A stretch of 64,000 bases of DNA. It comes from Ziziphus jujuba (lineage: Eukaryota > Streptophyta > Magnoliopsida > Rosales > Rhamnaceae). The stretch is taken from positions 16,089,001 to 16,153,000 of the forward strand of contig NC_083390.1 in NCBI RefSeq assembly GCF_031755915.1, given 5' to 3'. The stretch's first letter is position 1. The number at the start of each line of letters is the position of its first letter. This document shows, in pieces, positions 48,756-60,784 of this stretch. A program made the position numbers and the translations under genes. Below the pieces are notes generated by a model. It was given only the letters and a program-made list of their open reading frames with translations, had not been told where the DNA came from and did not search any database.

Positions 48756-51700
48756 TTACTTTTTTTGCGAGTGTTGATAAACCAGCAACTGACAATCACC
48801 ACCAGCTACAGCCACAGCACCTGATCTTAAATCATCAGTAGCAATACATGACACACTGCCACCTGACCACACAAAAAAGAAGAAAAAAAAAAAAAAAAAA
48901 AAGAGCCAAAAACAAAAAACAGGAAAAAGAGTACAAAAATCAGCAGCAAAATTTTGGCCATAACTTGAACATGACAACGTGGAATTCGATGCTGAATAAG
49001 CCAAAATGAAAGACATGAACATAGTTTCAAAAAACACAACAAGTGCTTCTAGCATCACTTCATAATTGTTCTGCAAATTGCAGCATGTCATAATAACGAT
49101 AAAAGTGATTTTGAGTAAATTGAGTTTGCCAAAAGTGCATGTTCAAAAACCATGAGCCCTTGCACTCTTCTAAGTTCCAGTAAAGTATACTCAAGTTTGT
49201 CAAGCTACTATTTGATATAAACTTCCAGAGATTTTCTTCTGCCAAGTTGTGACTAAATTGTCTCGATGAATCATTTCACAGTGGATATGATATCAAAACA
49301 ATAACGCTAGGCGAACCGATTTGTTTACCAACTGATGTGGCCGAATGAAATGTCATTGTCTTATATTTAGTTTCATTTTTTAAGAGTTCACTTATCCATG
49401 TTTATGCCATATATAATTTTTCAACCAATAAAGTTCTAACATGTCACCATTGCCACATCACTTGATGAACAAGTTTGTAAACAACTTGGTGCTAACACTA
49501 CTGTATCAGAAAATTGCAAAATGATATCTACCAGGGACCTTGAGGGTGCTTTTCCATCTCAAATACATCTATAGAAATTGTGGCACGTGAAATATGCAGA
49601 TTCAGAGGTTAAAGAGTGCAGTTCTAATATTTCAGGCTGGTTATGAGCAGAAAACAGTTAAGAAGATATATATATATATATATATACACTATGAGACTAA
49701 TTTTTCGTATACTATGCAATAGACAGCAAGAAAATTTATATCAATGGAAACCTTAGTGGCAATAGTCGATGCTTACCTTTGAAATGATGCATAGTGGCAA
49801 GTTTAGCTCCCGTAGACATGTCCCACATATACACAAGTCCCTCATATGTACCAATAATACCGTGACCAGCAGATGCCCCAACGGCAGCAGCCCTGCACAG
49901 AAAAGCAAAGCTGCAAAAAGTCACTTCTACAACAACTACAGCTAAATCTTAGTATCTGAGACAATGGAAAAGGGAAATCTATGTTCTTAATGTCAGTTAC
50001 AATACAAGATATTATATTTTCATCTCTACCAGAGGCAATACTCCAAATTAGATTCCAGAAAAACAAAAATTCCAGACTGATTAGTATATCAGTCTTGAAT
50101 TTTTATATTGATTTTCTGTTAGTATATTGAGCTCCAGACTGATAGACGATAAGCTATAAAATCAAGGCCAGTTGAATGCTCAAGGAAATTATAATTATTT
50201 CTAGCACATGCCATAAGCCTTATTTCACAAAGTATCATCATGTAAACATTACAAATCAAAATGGAGAGATGCCATTCCTAAAACACAAATTAATACTTAT
50301 GTTGCATGTTTCACGTAATAATCTCATTTCTAGTCTGCTACAGCAACGGAGTTAATTGCAACACTTCTATTTATAGTAAGTTGATCACAACCCTAGTAGA
50401 CTGAAAATGGAATTATTCCACTTAACACTTTAACTCAACAATGTATTAAATAATTCAATGCCAAGGTTTGTAAATAACAATTCATAGCACCTTGGATCCA
50501 ATGTAGTTCCTAATATCACCACATTATTCACCAGTAGGGCAAGCCTCCAGCATCCTACGGAATTCGTTTGACTATCTTCTGATATATAACCATGTTGAGT
50601 ATCAAAATCAGATATGACTGAGACAAGAAGCCAGACAGCAATATCCTCCCCTTCTATTGGGAGTAAGGAAGGATTCTTGTTCTGCTCTGAGAACCACATA
50701 TTTGTTGCAGCCATCATTCTACTGACATTTTCTTCTACACTAGACTCACTGAAATGGCCTTTCATTTGCCAACTAAACAAACCAACCGGAAAGAATTCAC
50801 AAATAGAAGTGCTTGATGCAGAGAACCTTGAAACAAGAATTCGTTTTGAAATGTCCCTGAAGGAAGTAAAATTTGATGCTTGTCAGATACTTATCAAACT
50901 ATACAAGAAACAACACTTGATATTCTTCAATCCATATAACGAACAACACCTCATATTCTTCTATCCAAACCTTTTTTAAATTTACGGACTTTTAGGCAAG
51001 TATATCAGGAAGAACCCTTTTTTAAATTTATGGATTTTTCTGCAAGTATATCAGATGTGGGTTCTTCTCCAGTCTCCATCATAGAAGACTAATGACAAAA
51101 TCAAGATATCTTTGAGACTATTGGAAGACAACTTATGCTGTGAAAGTTCTGTTAAATATATGTTGGTTATGCTCTTTTTTCTGATCTAGTAAACATAAAT
51201 TGTTATATTTCATAGATCATTATTAAAGAAGACCTTCAGACCACACAATACAGTAATTATCAAACCCATGAGTACACACATTGTATGCCTATAGATTTAT
51301 GGTACATCTGTTTATTATGTTTCCACAATGCTGATAAATATCTAGATACATAATTTACAACCATTGCTTATTTCATTTGATGGAATAGATCAGTTATAAC
51401 ACATTGACCTCAGTGATAGTGGAAAAACACATACCATAAACTAAATTCACCAAAACCATTATGGCCAACAACAAGATGATCACACTTTGGAATTCTCTTC
51501 AACTCCACTATGCCAGGGGATATGCAATTGTTAGCTGGTAGAATAGTTTTGTCCGTCTCTGCACTGCAAACAGTAAATCCATATGAATATCAAAGTTAAC
51601 AAATGTGAATGAAATGGTGTAAAGAATCTCTGGAGACACCAGATGACATAATAAGAGTGTGTTACCAAAAAGAAAGAGAAAAAGAAAAAAAAATGAAATT

Positions 51701-54700
51701 CTAGTCAGCACACACTCATAAATTAATAGGAAAGGTTCATAATTTCCCTGAACAACGGTTCGTTCACATTGATAGCAATTTCTTACAGAGTCTGCTGCAG
51801 AAAACAGTAGAACTGTGAAGCATGATATGTCGCTGATGGCCTAATGGGTTAACAGTTATTTTAGACAAAATGGTCAAGGGCCAAGTGGTACAACTTTATT
51901 AGAACAACAAGATAGATAGCAGTCATTGGTTTAACAGAACAAGAAGTTTACTGCCACGAGAAGAAGCCTAATGCAGTAAGACATTGCCACAAAAAGGTAA
52001 TCATATGGTTATAAAATTAGAAGGCGGAACTCAATAGGCAATTTATCAATAACTCACCTCCATGCTGAATTCATAACCCAAAGATGTAATCTCCCACTGT
52101 CTCCAACAGCAACAAGATGGTCAGGTTCACAAACCAATAGGCAATTTAACCGGTCAACCGTTCTCAATTTTGTGACTATTGAAACATATCCAACTTTTAC
52201 ATTTACAATCTTTACTGCATTCTCTTCAGAGAAGTTTAATGCACATTCTGAGCACAAGCAAGTAGTTCTTCCTTGCCTGAGAAGTTGTAGAGACAGTTAT
52301 TACTAATTGTTTAATGTATTTATTTTGTATAATCAGAATCTGCAGAAATAATCAACCTGCAAAAAGGCGTTTTGATGCAGTCAAGCAAAACAAGGCACTG
52401 CCCATCTGGAGTGAATTGCAAACCTGATCTATCCAGAGCAATCTGCCAAAGTGTATCACAAATATTGTTAGCTATTTGAGAATACGAAAAAGAAGCTTAT
52501 AACCTTTACCTGCATGAAAACTTACTTCTCTACCAAAGTAATCTTTCAAAACTGGTAATGTTAGTATTGTGTGCCCAACAAAAGATGGAAAACCAACCAT
52601 CTGTTCTTTAGTTTCTATCTTGTAGATAAACAGGTTCCTTTCCTTGTCAACTAGAAGTCCACATAAAACACAAATGTGGATTTCACTGTCCCTTGAACCC
52701 AACAATATTGACAAAACAGGAAATGGGTGGAGATAGCATCCCACAAGCTCAAAGATGCTCGATAGCTCGTTTTTAATCTCCATTTTCTTAGCCTTTAAGC
52801 CTAAACTATATGGAACATCCTTGGCAAGAGATTGAGAACCCTTAAAATGTGTCCCCTGTTTCTGAGCTGATATAGAACTGTATGACATTACAAGGTTCCT
52901 ATGTCCAACCACCTTCTTGTCAAAATGGGCTTGAGATCTTTTAAAATGTGAAACAAACTGATCTTGTGCCTGAGCAGAAACCATACAGTTTAGTTGAATA
53001 TCAGAATCCGTAGCAGGATTATCTCTATGCAAACCCACCAATGGCCCACTAAGCTGGGGTTCATCATTTAATAGATCATTCTTATGTGATTTGTCAACAG
53101 ATGGGCCCATTTTCAGAGTCCCAGAGGCAAGCAAAGTTTCTATGGCAGGATAGTTTTCATTGACAGTGCTCTCCCCAAAACTTCTGCATATAATATTTTC
53201 TGAGAGTGGTTCACCATTTAATAGATCTTTCTTATATGATTTGTCACCAGATGGGCCCATTTGCAGATTCCCCGAGGCAAGCAAAGCTCCTGTGGCAGGA
53301 TTGTTTTCATTGACACTGCTATCTCCAAAACTTCTGCATATAATACTCTCTGAGAGTGGACCATTGTATTTTTCTTTCATTCGAGATATCGATTGATGTT
53401 GATCTTTTCTTCTAGAATATACCAACTTTGGGACTGGAGTCAAGGACATATTTCCAGTTTCTGCATCCACTTTCTCAAAAGTTTCTTTTCTTGATATATT
53501 TGAGCTCAACATTCCTCTTCGACCACAATCATCTGCCACAGCTGTAAAAATACAACTAATATTTGGTTACTTAAAATGTCATATAGAATTACGATATTTG
53601 GGTTTTGAAGGGAAAAAAACAAATCGTATGCATTTAAGACGCCTAAATGGTAGATATACTGAAAATGAGAAATAGATTTTGCTCATTATATATTAAGTAG
53701 CTCCTAAAGTTTTGCATACACTGGTAACTAACCTCATGGATTTAACTGAAATTGAGCAGATCAACTTCCCACATTTTCACAGTAGTGAAAAAATTAACAC
53801 ACAACTTACATGATTGAGTTGGGTTGATGCATTACCTTCGGTTTTATCAGGTGCAGTCTTGAGGTTTATCTCATGAGGCATTCTTACAACATCTGAATTT
53901 TCATGCATATTCACACAAGCATCCCTGACTTCTTCAACAAAATCTCTTTTTTGGGAAGAAGCGCATGTTGGAGGAGACTTGGATATATATACATCACCCT
54001 CCTGATGAACTCCATTTGAATCCATGCATACTTCATCACAGCAGAACACATTTTTGCTTCCACTGGTCTCAAGACGACAATCTATTGACTCATTATGCTC
54101 ATCAACACTGCCAGACACTCCATGAGTGTTGTGAGAACATGTTTCCTTATTTAAACAAGCACTCTCTTCAGCATTATCAGAGGGAAATGTATGGTTGAAT
54201 GTATCTTCAGCATAATGATGGTTCACTACATTGTTATGAACAGCACAATTGTTCGGAGCAACTGAACCAAGATCAAGGCTCTGAATATCAATCCTCTCCT
54301 TTTGTTCCACATTTTCATTCTCAGGCAAGAAAGCTGCAATTATGATAAAGAAAATCATTATCCATGTAGAAGAAAAGATTCAAACTATGCTTAAGAAAAT
54401 CCACACACTCAAATGCATTATCAAGGGGGGAAAAAATAAAAATAAAAATAAAAGAAATTAAAGAATAGAAAATCAGAAAGAACAGCTTTTAGGGAAACAG
54501 CACCCTTAGATGGAACATCAGTTCCATTGTTGTCCTTCTGAGGAAACATCCTACATGGAAAATCTTCAGAAGGGCTAACAGAAGGCTTCTTCTTCCTCGA
54601 CGCCTTCTTGAGTAGTGGAATTGCTTGTGGAAGTAGAAATGTCATCATTTCTTGACCAACTGAATCAAAGTCATTCTTTTCCTGACTTCCACTTGAATTC

Positions 54701-56997
54701 GATGTGCCAACTTCTTCCAGGTGGGAGTCAGCTATCAAACCTTCAGAAATGACCATGTCTACTGCAATTAACTCTTCTTTCACACAAGTTTCTTTGTCCC
54801 AGCTGGTTGGAGAAGAATTAGAACCATTATCTGCATTTACTTAGTATCAGTTACTGAAAGATGAAGAGGCAGGTGATACATTACTAGAAGTGGATGGCAA
54901 GAGCTTGGTGGGAAGTTACAAGGGAAGTAGAGAGTATTACCAAAATCCCTTGCATAAGATTTAAGGTATCAAACGAATAAAGATCAATATCATTTATACC
55001 TTGACAATCTTTTGATCTTGTAGTGTCTCCATTTTTTATTTCCCGTGCCATTGGAAAAGCTAACTCTCCCGCTTCAGTATCTTGAAAACTATGTGGCTGT
55101 GGAACATCAAGAATGTTTCTCATGCTATACAAGTTGACTACAGAACAGTGACACAAATTAACTAGCCAATTACAACAAATCAATTTTTTTGAACAAGCAT
55201 AGAAAAGTCCACTTTTGGCAGTAAAAAGGAAGCAGGGGAGATGTGCTCACAGTTTTTTCCTCCATAGGTGAGCTGCTGGCTACTCCAGTGGATTTACAAT
55301 TTTCCAAACCCATATGCATCCTTGCTTCCTGTGGAGGGGCTGTAAGCTCTCTGAGATGATTGGACATATCAACAGATTTCAATTGCAAGCCATCTTCTGA
55401 AACATGACTCTTTTCTTCTTGAACAGGAATTAAATCCACTGACAGCGGCAATGATGCTGGATGCATACCAATACCACTGTCTTTGTTCAGAACGGTAAGA
55501 GAAGAATTTGCAACGGTATGATTTCTCAGATTCCTTATTGAATTTGAAGCCTTAGCAACACATGTGAGATCTTGAGGTCTGGGCTTTTTTATATTTTCCC
55601 CACTGACTGACTTTTCATTTATGATTTCCCGTCTCCTACTTCTCTTACCAGTAGTATGTGGTCTTACCAAGTATGGCAGTAAGTCAGGATATGTACATGT
55701 ATCAGGGCAACGGCTATCATTATCTGCTTTAGAATCCAAATTGCTCAAGCTACATAAATTCCGCTCTGCAGTTCCATTAACATTTGCCACCAATTCTCTA
55801 AGTAATCTCTGGACAAATGGATTTTTGAACCCGAAAAACTGCATATGAAAGACAAAAGGAGAGAATTGAAATAATCAGAAATAATGGTTAGGGAAAGGAC
55901 AAAATAGCATGGTTTAGCAGAAAAAATATTTCAAACCATGCTGAATACTTGTAACGAGAACAAGTAATACATATATATAACGACAGAGCAGAAGCATAGA
56001 ACCATTGAAATTGCCAATAGCAACACACAAAGAAAAACATTATTCAATTGCTTAAACTGTTCCAATTGTAGCTGGTCAAATTTTTAGAAACATTGGAAAC
56101 AAGAAACCCCTAGTCCCAACTCCAAACCCCTTCCCACGCTTACAATTTACCAATTTAACCGAGTTCAAAGATCACAAGCCAACCCATAACGCACCCAACA
56201 TTACTTGTTTAGTAGGACATCAGGGCGAAAAAGCAATCAAAACAACTACTAAACAAAATAAAAGTAAAAAGTTCAATGAAAAGGCATGTTCATATGTGTA
56301 AATCATTTGTTATAAACTATTAATACGAAAATGTACTCGTAGCTGTTTTGTGCAACTAGCAACATCAATTATTAATGGTGATTTGGGGAGACCTGACCAT
56401 GTCTCACAGCACTACATAGAAATTACCTCCACACCATCTATTCTGCAGGAAAATCTCTTCCCATGCCAAATCTTCACCCCGGGACCAAATTTCTTCTGAA
56501 ATTTATCCCACGCAATATCAGGAGTTTGTCCAGAACATGAATGTCCATCAGCGGAGGAAACCTGCAAAACCGAAATCCGCCATACTCATCTGCTTAAATC
56601 ATGTTTGCTTAAATCATGTTGCAATTACAAATCGATTTGTCATATTAAATACAAAATCAACAGGAACTGGGAGAACAATACAGACCAAAAACAAAGGTCC
56701 TTTAAGACCTTCCTGAATTTCCATCTTATATGTACCACCATTATGGGCTCGAACAGCTTGATACCCTACTGGATATGGATACCGATCTTTCCCCTACAAA
56801 AACCACCGAAAATTCAGTCAATTTCCAGTGTAAAATCAATTGTTAGGAAAATTCAGTCAATATTCATTTTCGATTAAAAAAAGGGAAAATCGAACCCTAG
56901 AGGAGCTCCAGTACTTCTTATCCCAAGTACCGCTGTAGAGGGAACCTATGGAGGTGATTTCTAGACCGTCTGGCTTTTCTTCTTCGGCTTCGCGCAT
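48756..56997 (-). CDS. FYRN-FYRC and WD40-like nuclear protein (14 exons)
   Basis: Exons on the minus strand are 56997-56896, 56793-56686, 56561-56427, 55838-55251, 55096-55000, 54830-54504, 54333-53836, 53541-52526, 52442-52357, 52276-52058, 51563-51435, 50856-50491, 49892-49777 and 48862-48756. All use GT-AG and join in frame to 1297 aa. Residues ~15-70 are FYRN (SIGSLYSGTWDKKYW, YPVGYQAVR). Residues ~80-125 are FYRC (IAWDKFQKKFGPGVKIWHGK, FFGFKNPFVQRLLREL). Basic clusters KRSRRR (~180) and KKASRKKK suggest nuclear import. The middle is long, polar and apparently disordered, with an exact 50-residue tandem repeat (679-778). From ~880 on are WD40-like strands: LHLWVMN, GEFSLW, GLVYMWDMSTGAK, CQLLVYQHS. 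FYR domains occur in chromatin proteins such as ATX/MLL and JMJ types. Exact function is unknown. The exon 4/5 junction is the least certain; other acceptors gave stops. Confidence 0.88.
53060..53359 (-). repeat. In-frame tandem repeat, two 150-bp units
   Basis: Units 53359-53210 and 53209-53060 encode two adjoining 50-residue copies. Each starts PLSE.IICRSFG and runs through VNEN.PA, LLASG, MGPS and DKS to DLLN.E. A third partial start (PQLSGPL) follows. The unit is exactly 50 codons, so the frame is kept. Confidence 0.92.
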
Positions 56998-57083
56998 TTT
57001 CGTCAGGATTTCGAATCAAAAAAAAGAAAAAAAAAAACGAAAGGGAACCAGTTGTCGTCAAACTTGCAAAGATTTCAGAATCG

Positions 57084-57109
57084 CAGAAAGAGAGAGAGAG
57101 AGAGAGAGA
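57084..57109 (-). promoter_or_regulatory. (CT)n tract in the 5' leader of the FYR-WD40 gene
   Basis: A (GA)n run on the plus strand, hence (CT)n on the gene's strand, lies about 90-110 bp before the start codon. CT microsatellites are frequent in plant 5' UTRs and core promoters. Confidence 0.55.
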
Positions 57110-57222
57110 TTCAGTGGCGGGAACGAAAATCAGAAATGTTTTTATTTTGCGTTTTCTGTTTCCCTCCAAATGTCGCAGAAAATGTGGCATGGAAGGAAGA
57201 ACGACTGTATCGTGTCAAAATA

Positions 57223-57281
57223 TGGGCCTGGGTTGGATATTTATTCTAATCAATAACATATACTACCATATACCCGGCCCA
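57223..57281 (-). promoter_or_regulatory. Pair of site II (TGGGCC/GGCCCA) words
   Basis: TGGGCC at 57223-57228 and GGCCCA at 57276-57281 lie about 230-285 bp upstream of the FYR-WD40 start. Such site II elements bind TCP factors and are typical of housekeeping promoters. They also lie just upstream, on the plus strand, of the first tRNA gene's terminator. Confidence 0.45.
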
Positions 57282-57331
57282 ACGTTTAACAAAAATTAAA
57301 ATTTAAAATTGTTCGTAAAAAATGACAAAAA

Positions 57332-57403
57332 CGCCGTTGCCGGGGATCGAACCCGGGTCACCCGCGTGACAGGCGGGAATACTCACCACTATACTACAAC
57401 GAC
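57332..57403 (-). tRNA. tRNA-Asp (GUC)
   Basis: The 72-nt minus-strand sequence folds as a cloverleaf. The acceptor stem GTCGTTG pairs with CAACGGC and the discriminator is G. The anticodon GTC is at 57370-57368, and the T-loop is GGTTCGATCC. There is no intron. A run of five T on the minus strand (57331-57327) follows directly as Pol III terminator. The internal A and B boxes are intact. It is identical to the copy at 59492-59563. Confidence 0.97.
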
Positions 57404-57789
57404 TTGATATGCTTAAAAATTCCATGACATTTTCTAAATTAATTAGAAATTGATCATGAAAAATCAAACGTGAAAATTAATATTCTTCTTTTTTTTTCCC
57501 TTGGAATTACATAATCTGGTTGAAGATTATTAAGAACTAAAGGAATATAATAAAGCTCCCGAAAAGGTGAGAGTAGACTATTTTTTTTTTTTTTTTTGGT
57601 CTTTCTATTTCATACTTTTTTGGCAAATCCGATTTACCACTCTATTTTTTTTAGTTAATTTTAAATTCAGTACAAATAGGAAGAGAAAATTTTATACAAA
57701 TTAAAGTTTAAACTCTCAACATAAAAATGTATTTGCAGTAGTTATATATATATTATTAGACTAAACTTTCACATATAATGGAGGAGAAT
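57404..57789. other. Spacer after the first tRNA gene
   Basis: AT-rich spacer with a T-run at 57,581-57,597. No gene is seen. It shares no obvious similarity with the flank of the second tRNA gene. Confidence 0.5.
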
Positions 57790-59220
57790 AAAAGAAATTC
57801 TATAAACTTCAAACTTGTTGGCAATGGTAGATATCATTAATGATAGGTACTGATTCTAAAGGAAAACCAAGTGCATGTTTGGTAATGTATTTTTAAGAGC
57901 TAAAGACACTTAATTGTTTCACAAAATAAGCATTTGGCAACGTGAAAAAAAATAAAGCAAAAAAAAAAGAAAGTGTTTAATGTTTTTATGACAATAACCT
58001 AGTAGATGTTTTTCTAAACAAAATGTGTTTTATATTTTAATTAAATTTTTAATTGTTTAACATTGTTCATTTCACTTGTAAGAGCATTTTTTTAACGATT
58101 TTTAACCAAACACCTAATTGTTTCTTTATAAAATGTTATTTTACAAAAATGCTAAAAATAAAAATCACTACTTTTGAAAAAGCACTATTGAATACATTTA
58201 AAAAAAAAGGTAATAATAGAAGATCAGATAGTATAAGAAAACATTCAAATATATTAACCAAAGAACTATACGAGTATCAATGCCTTAGAAATATCAAATT
58301 GGCATAACAACCTCATGCAACAATACCTCCAAATTTAAAGTCACCATCAAAATTGATATTCATTTTAATTTATCATAATTCTATGTTTTTTTTTTTAAAA
58401 GCGAGACCCAATTATACTTTAATCATTATTTTATCATAAAAAGGAAAACAAGGTTTATTTGATTGGTTTTGATGTGATTTTTTTTATGACTAGTTTATTT
58501 AATTTTATTGCAATTGGATGAATTTAAAAAAAAAATATATATATATATATATATATTATATATGAATAATATAAATTAAAAGCCAACAACAATACACATT
58601 GCTACCCAAAAATAATGCATAAAAAATTCAAGGTCTAACCATTTTCTTCTCTTCTTATATTTCAAATTTTCAAAGGTTAGATGCTATTTTGTATTCGATT
58701 CTACCATATAAATGGTGGATGGCATTAAAATCTCCATCGATTTTGGCCAAAAAAATCTTTATGGATTACTTTTCAGAAAATAATACTAATTAAAAATAAC
58801 AAAGTAAAAAAGAATAATTATATAAAAGTATATGGAAAAAAATTATATAAAAAGCAAAATGGGTCGGGTTGGACATCACATAAGCTGACTTATGTATGTA
58901 TTGCTTCACAAAAATAATGCATAAAAAATTCAAGGGCTAACCATTTTCCCTTCTTCCTAGATTTCAATTTTTCAGAGGTTAGATGGTATTTTGTATTCGA
59001 TTTTAAAACATGAATGGTGGATGGAATTAAAATTTCCATGGATTTTGGCAAAAACAAAATCTCAATGGATTACTTTTCAAAAAATAATACGAATTAAAAA
59101 TAATAAAGGCAAAAAGAATAATTATATAAGAGTATATGGAAAAAAAAAAAAAAATTATATAGAAAACGAAATGGATCGGGACTGGATATCACATAGGCTG
59201 ACTTATCGGGCGCAAATTTG
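57790..59220 (+). repeat. Large inverted repeat, left arm
   Basis: Its outer part (AACTTGTTGGCAAT, AAGTGCATGTTTGGTAATG, AAAGACACTT) is the reverse complement of 61,900-62,040, and further blocks pair inward in order. The inner part contains two tandem copies (58,595-58,895 and 58,900-59,215) of a ~310-bp module. Each copy runs from AAAAATAATGCATAAAAAAT to a GGTCGGGTTGGACATCACAT-like end. Confidence 0.8.
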
Positions 59221-59359
59221 AGGTTAGATTGTATTTTGTATTCGAATTTACAACATGAGTGGTGGATGACATTAAAATCTCCCTGGATTTTGACCCAAAA
59301 AAACATCTTAATGGATTACAAAATGTATTGCTTCACAAAAATAAAGCATAAAAAATTAC

Positions 59360-59470
59360 CGTAGGCAGGCCAGCCAGGCCGTGAGGGCGGTGGGAACGGG
59401 CTTCCCAAAATGCCAGCCCCGGGACGGAGTGAGCATAGAATGAAGGGGCCGGCCCTCATGTTGCATTAAA
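59360..59470. other. GC-rich island of unknown origin
   Basis: About 110 bp of strikingly GC-rich sequence (GGCAGGCCAGCCAGGCC...CCCCGGGACGG...GGGGCCGGCCC) interrupts an AT-rich repeat module just 3' of the second tRNA gene. I recognise no gene, rRNA or organelle sequence in it. Confidence 0.6.
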
Positions 59471-59491
59471 ATCGACTCTTAAAAAACAACA

Positions 59492-59563
59492 CGCCGTTGC
59501 CGGGGATCGAACCCGGGTCACCCGCGTGACAGGCGGGAATACTCACCACTATACTACAACGAC
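59492..59563 (-). tRNA. tRNA-Asp (GUC), second copy
   Basis: All 72 bases are identical to 57332-57403, with anticodon GTC at 59530-59528. A minus-strand T6 terminator (59486-59481) follows 5 bases after the discriminator. The flanks differ from the first copy, so the pair is not a recent segmental duplication of a larger block. It lies between the arms of the large inverted repeat. Confidence 0.97.
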
Positions 59564-60784
59564 CTGTTTGCTTGTCCTCTTTCATTAAGTTATTATAAAC
59601 TAAACGAATTTTGGAACTAAATACAAACACCCAAAATGATCGTTAGAATTTTATTTTATTTTTCCTTTTTCTTTTTCGTCTTTGATAAAACCTTTAGGTG
59701 TCTAGGACAACTACACGGTAACGCCAATATATATATATATATACACACACACACATATATACATGAAATTGGATAATTCAAATGAATAATAATTTTTCTC
59801 ATATTATTTTATATCAGGGTTCATATTATTTTGCACAAATTCAATTTTACCTGGTTTTAAAAGTTTCATTTACCTCATCAATAATTTAACAATAGTTTGA
59901 TAATCAATTATGTGATAGTTTTTTAATGATATTAAATTGATATTGTATTATATACATGGATAGATAAACCATTTAAAAGTTGTCAAATCATAAATATCAA
60001 AATTTTGATAAAAAAATTTGATCACTCTAAATTTATCATTTCCATAATATAAATAGTTAAGTGCATTTAGGCCGTCCGAGGGGATGTGAATGCATTTTTC
60101 ATAATTGTTTAATATGTAGAGTCAATATATATTTATATGGCACATATTTATTTCGTTGAATAGATTGATAGTTATGAATTGAATTTAAATTAAAAATCTA
60201 AAGGAAATATGGCAACTTTTAACTAGCATTTACTACATAATATTTCTCATATTATAAGCTCTATCTAATTCACTTATTTGAGAATTATTGTTAATATATA
60301 TATATATCTCTACCAACGACAACATCTAACCCTATAAAGTAAAAACAATAGAATAAGATCTTTAATCATAATCATTTTATTTGAAGAAGGTTGTTCCTTA
60401 GTTTTTAAAATATTGATTATACTCCTATAGAGATGCAAACTTGTAATATTGATGTTAAACTTAAAGAGTGTTTCACCAAAAAAAAAAAAAAAAAAAAAGC
60501 CCCTAGTGTGTGACTGTAATGATATATATGAGAGGTTGATGAAAATATTTTGTAAATATTAATAAAGTAGATAAAAAATTTGAAACTAAAGAGGCCTAAT
60601 TAAATGTTAACCTTGATATATATTAATCATATTAATTTATGATGGAAAATTAGTATTCATTTGAACCATCTAATTTTATATTATCATTTTTATGGCTGAT
60701 GGCATTTAACGTAATTTTTCATAACTTCTAGCGGTTCTTGTTGGCGAAGATGTATCTAGTCCCTAAAAATAAATAATAGTTATT
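59564..60784. other. Spacer of the large inverted repeat
   Basis: AT-rich, without a recognised gene. A TA repeat with (CA)n lies at 59,729-59,758 and an A-run at 60,479-60,498. Confidence 0.5.

Noticed and set aside
55097..55250. Alternative acceptor giving TCAACTTGTATAG for FYR-WD40 exon 5
   Set aside because: With the phase of exon 4 it runs into a stop after five codons; the acceptor before CCACATAGT keeps the frame open.
56918..57190. Upstream open frame over the FYR-WD40 start region
   Set aside because: It is out of frame with the FYRN exon and made mainly of the translated (CT)n and poly-T tracts.
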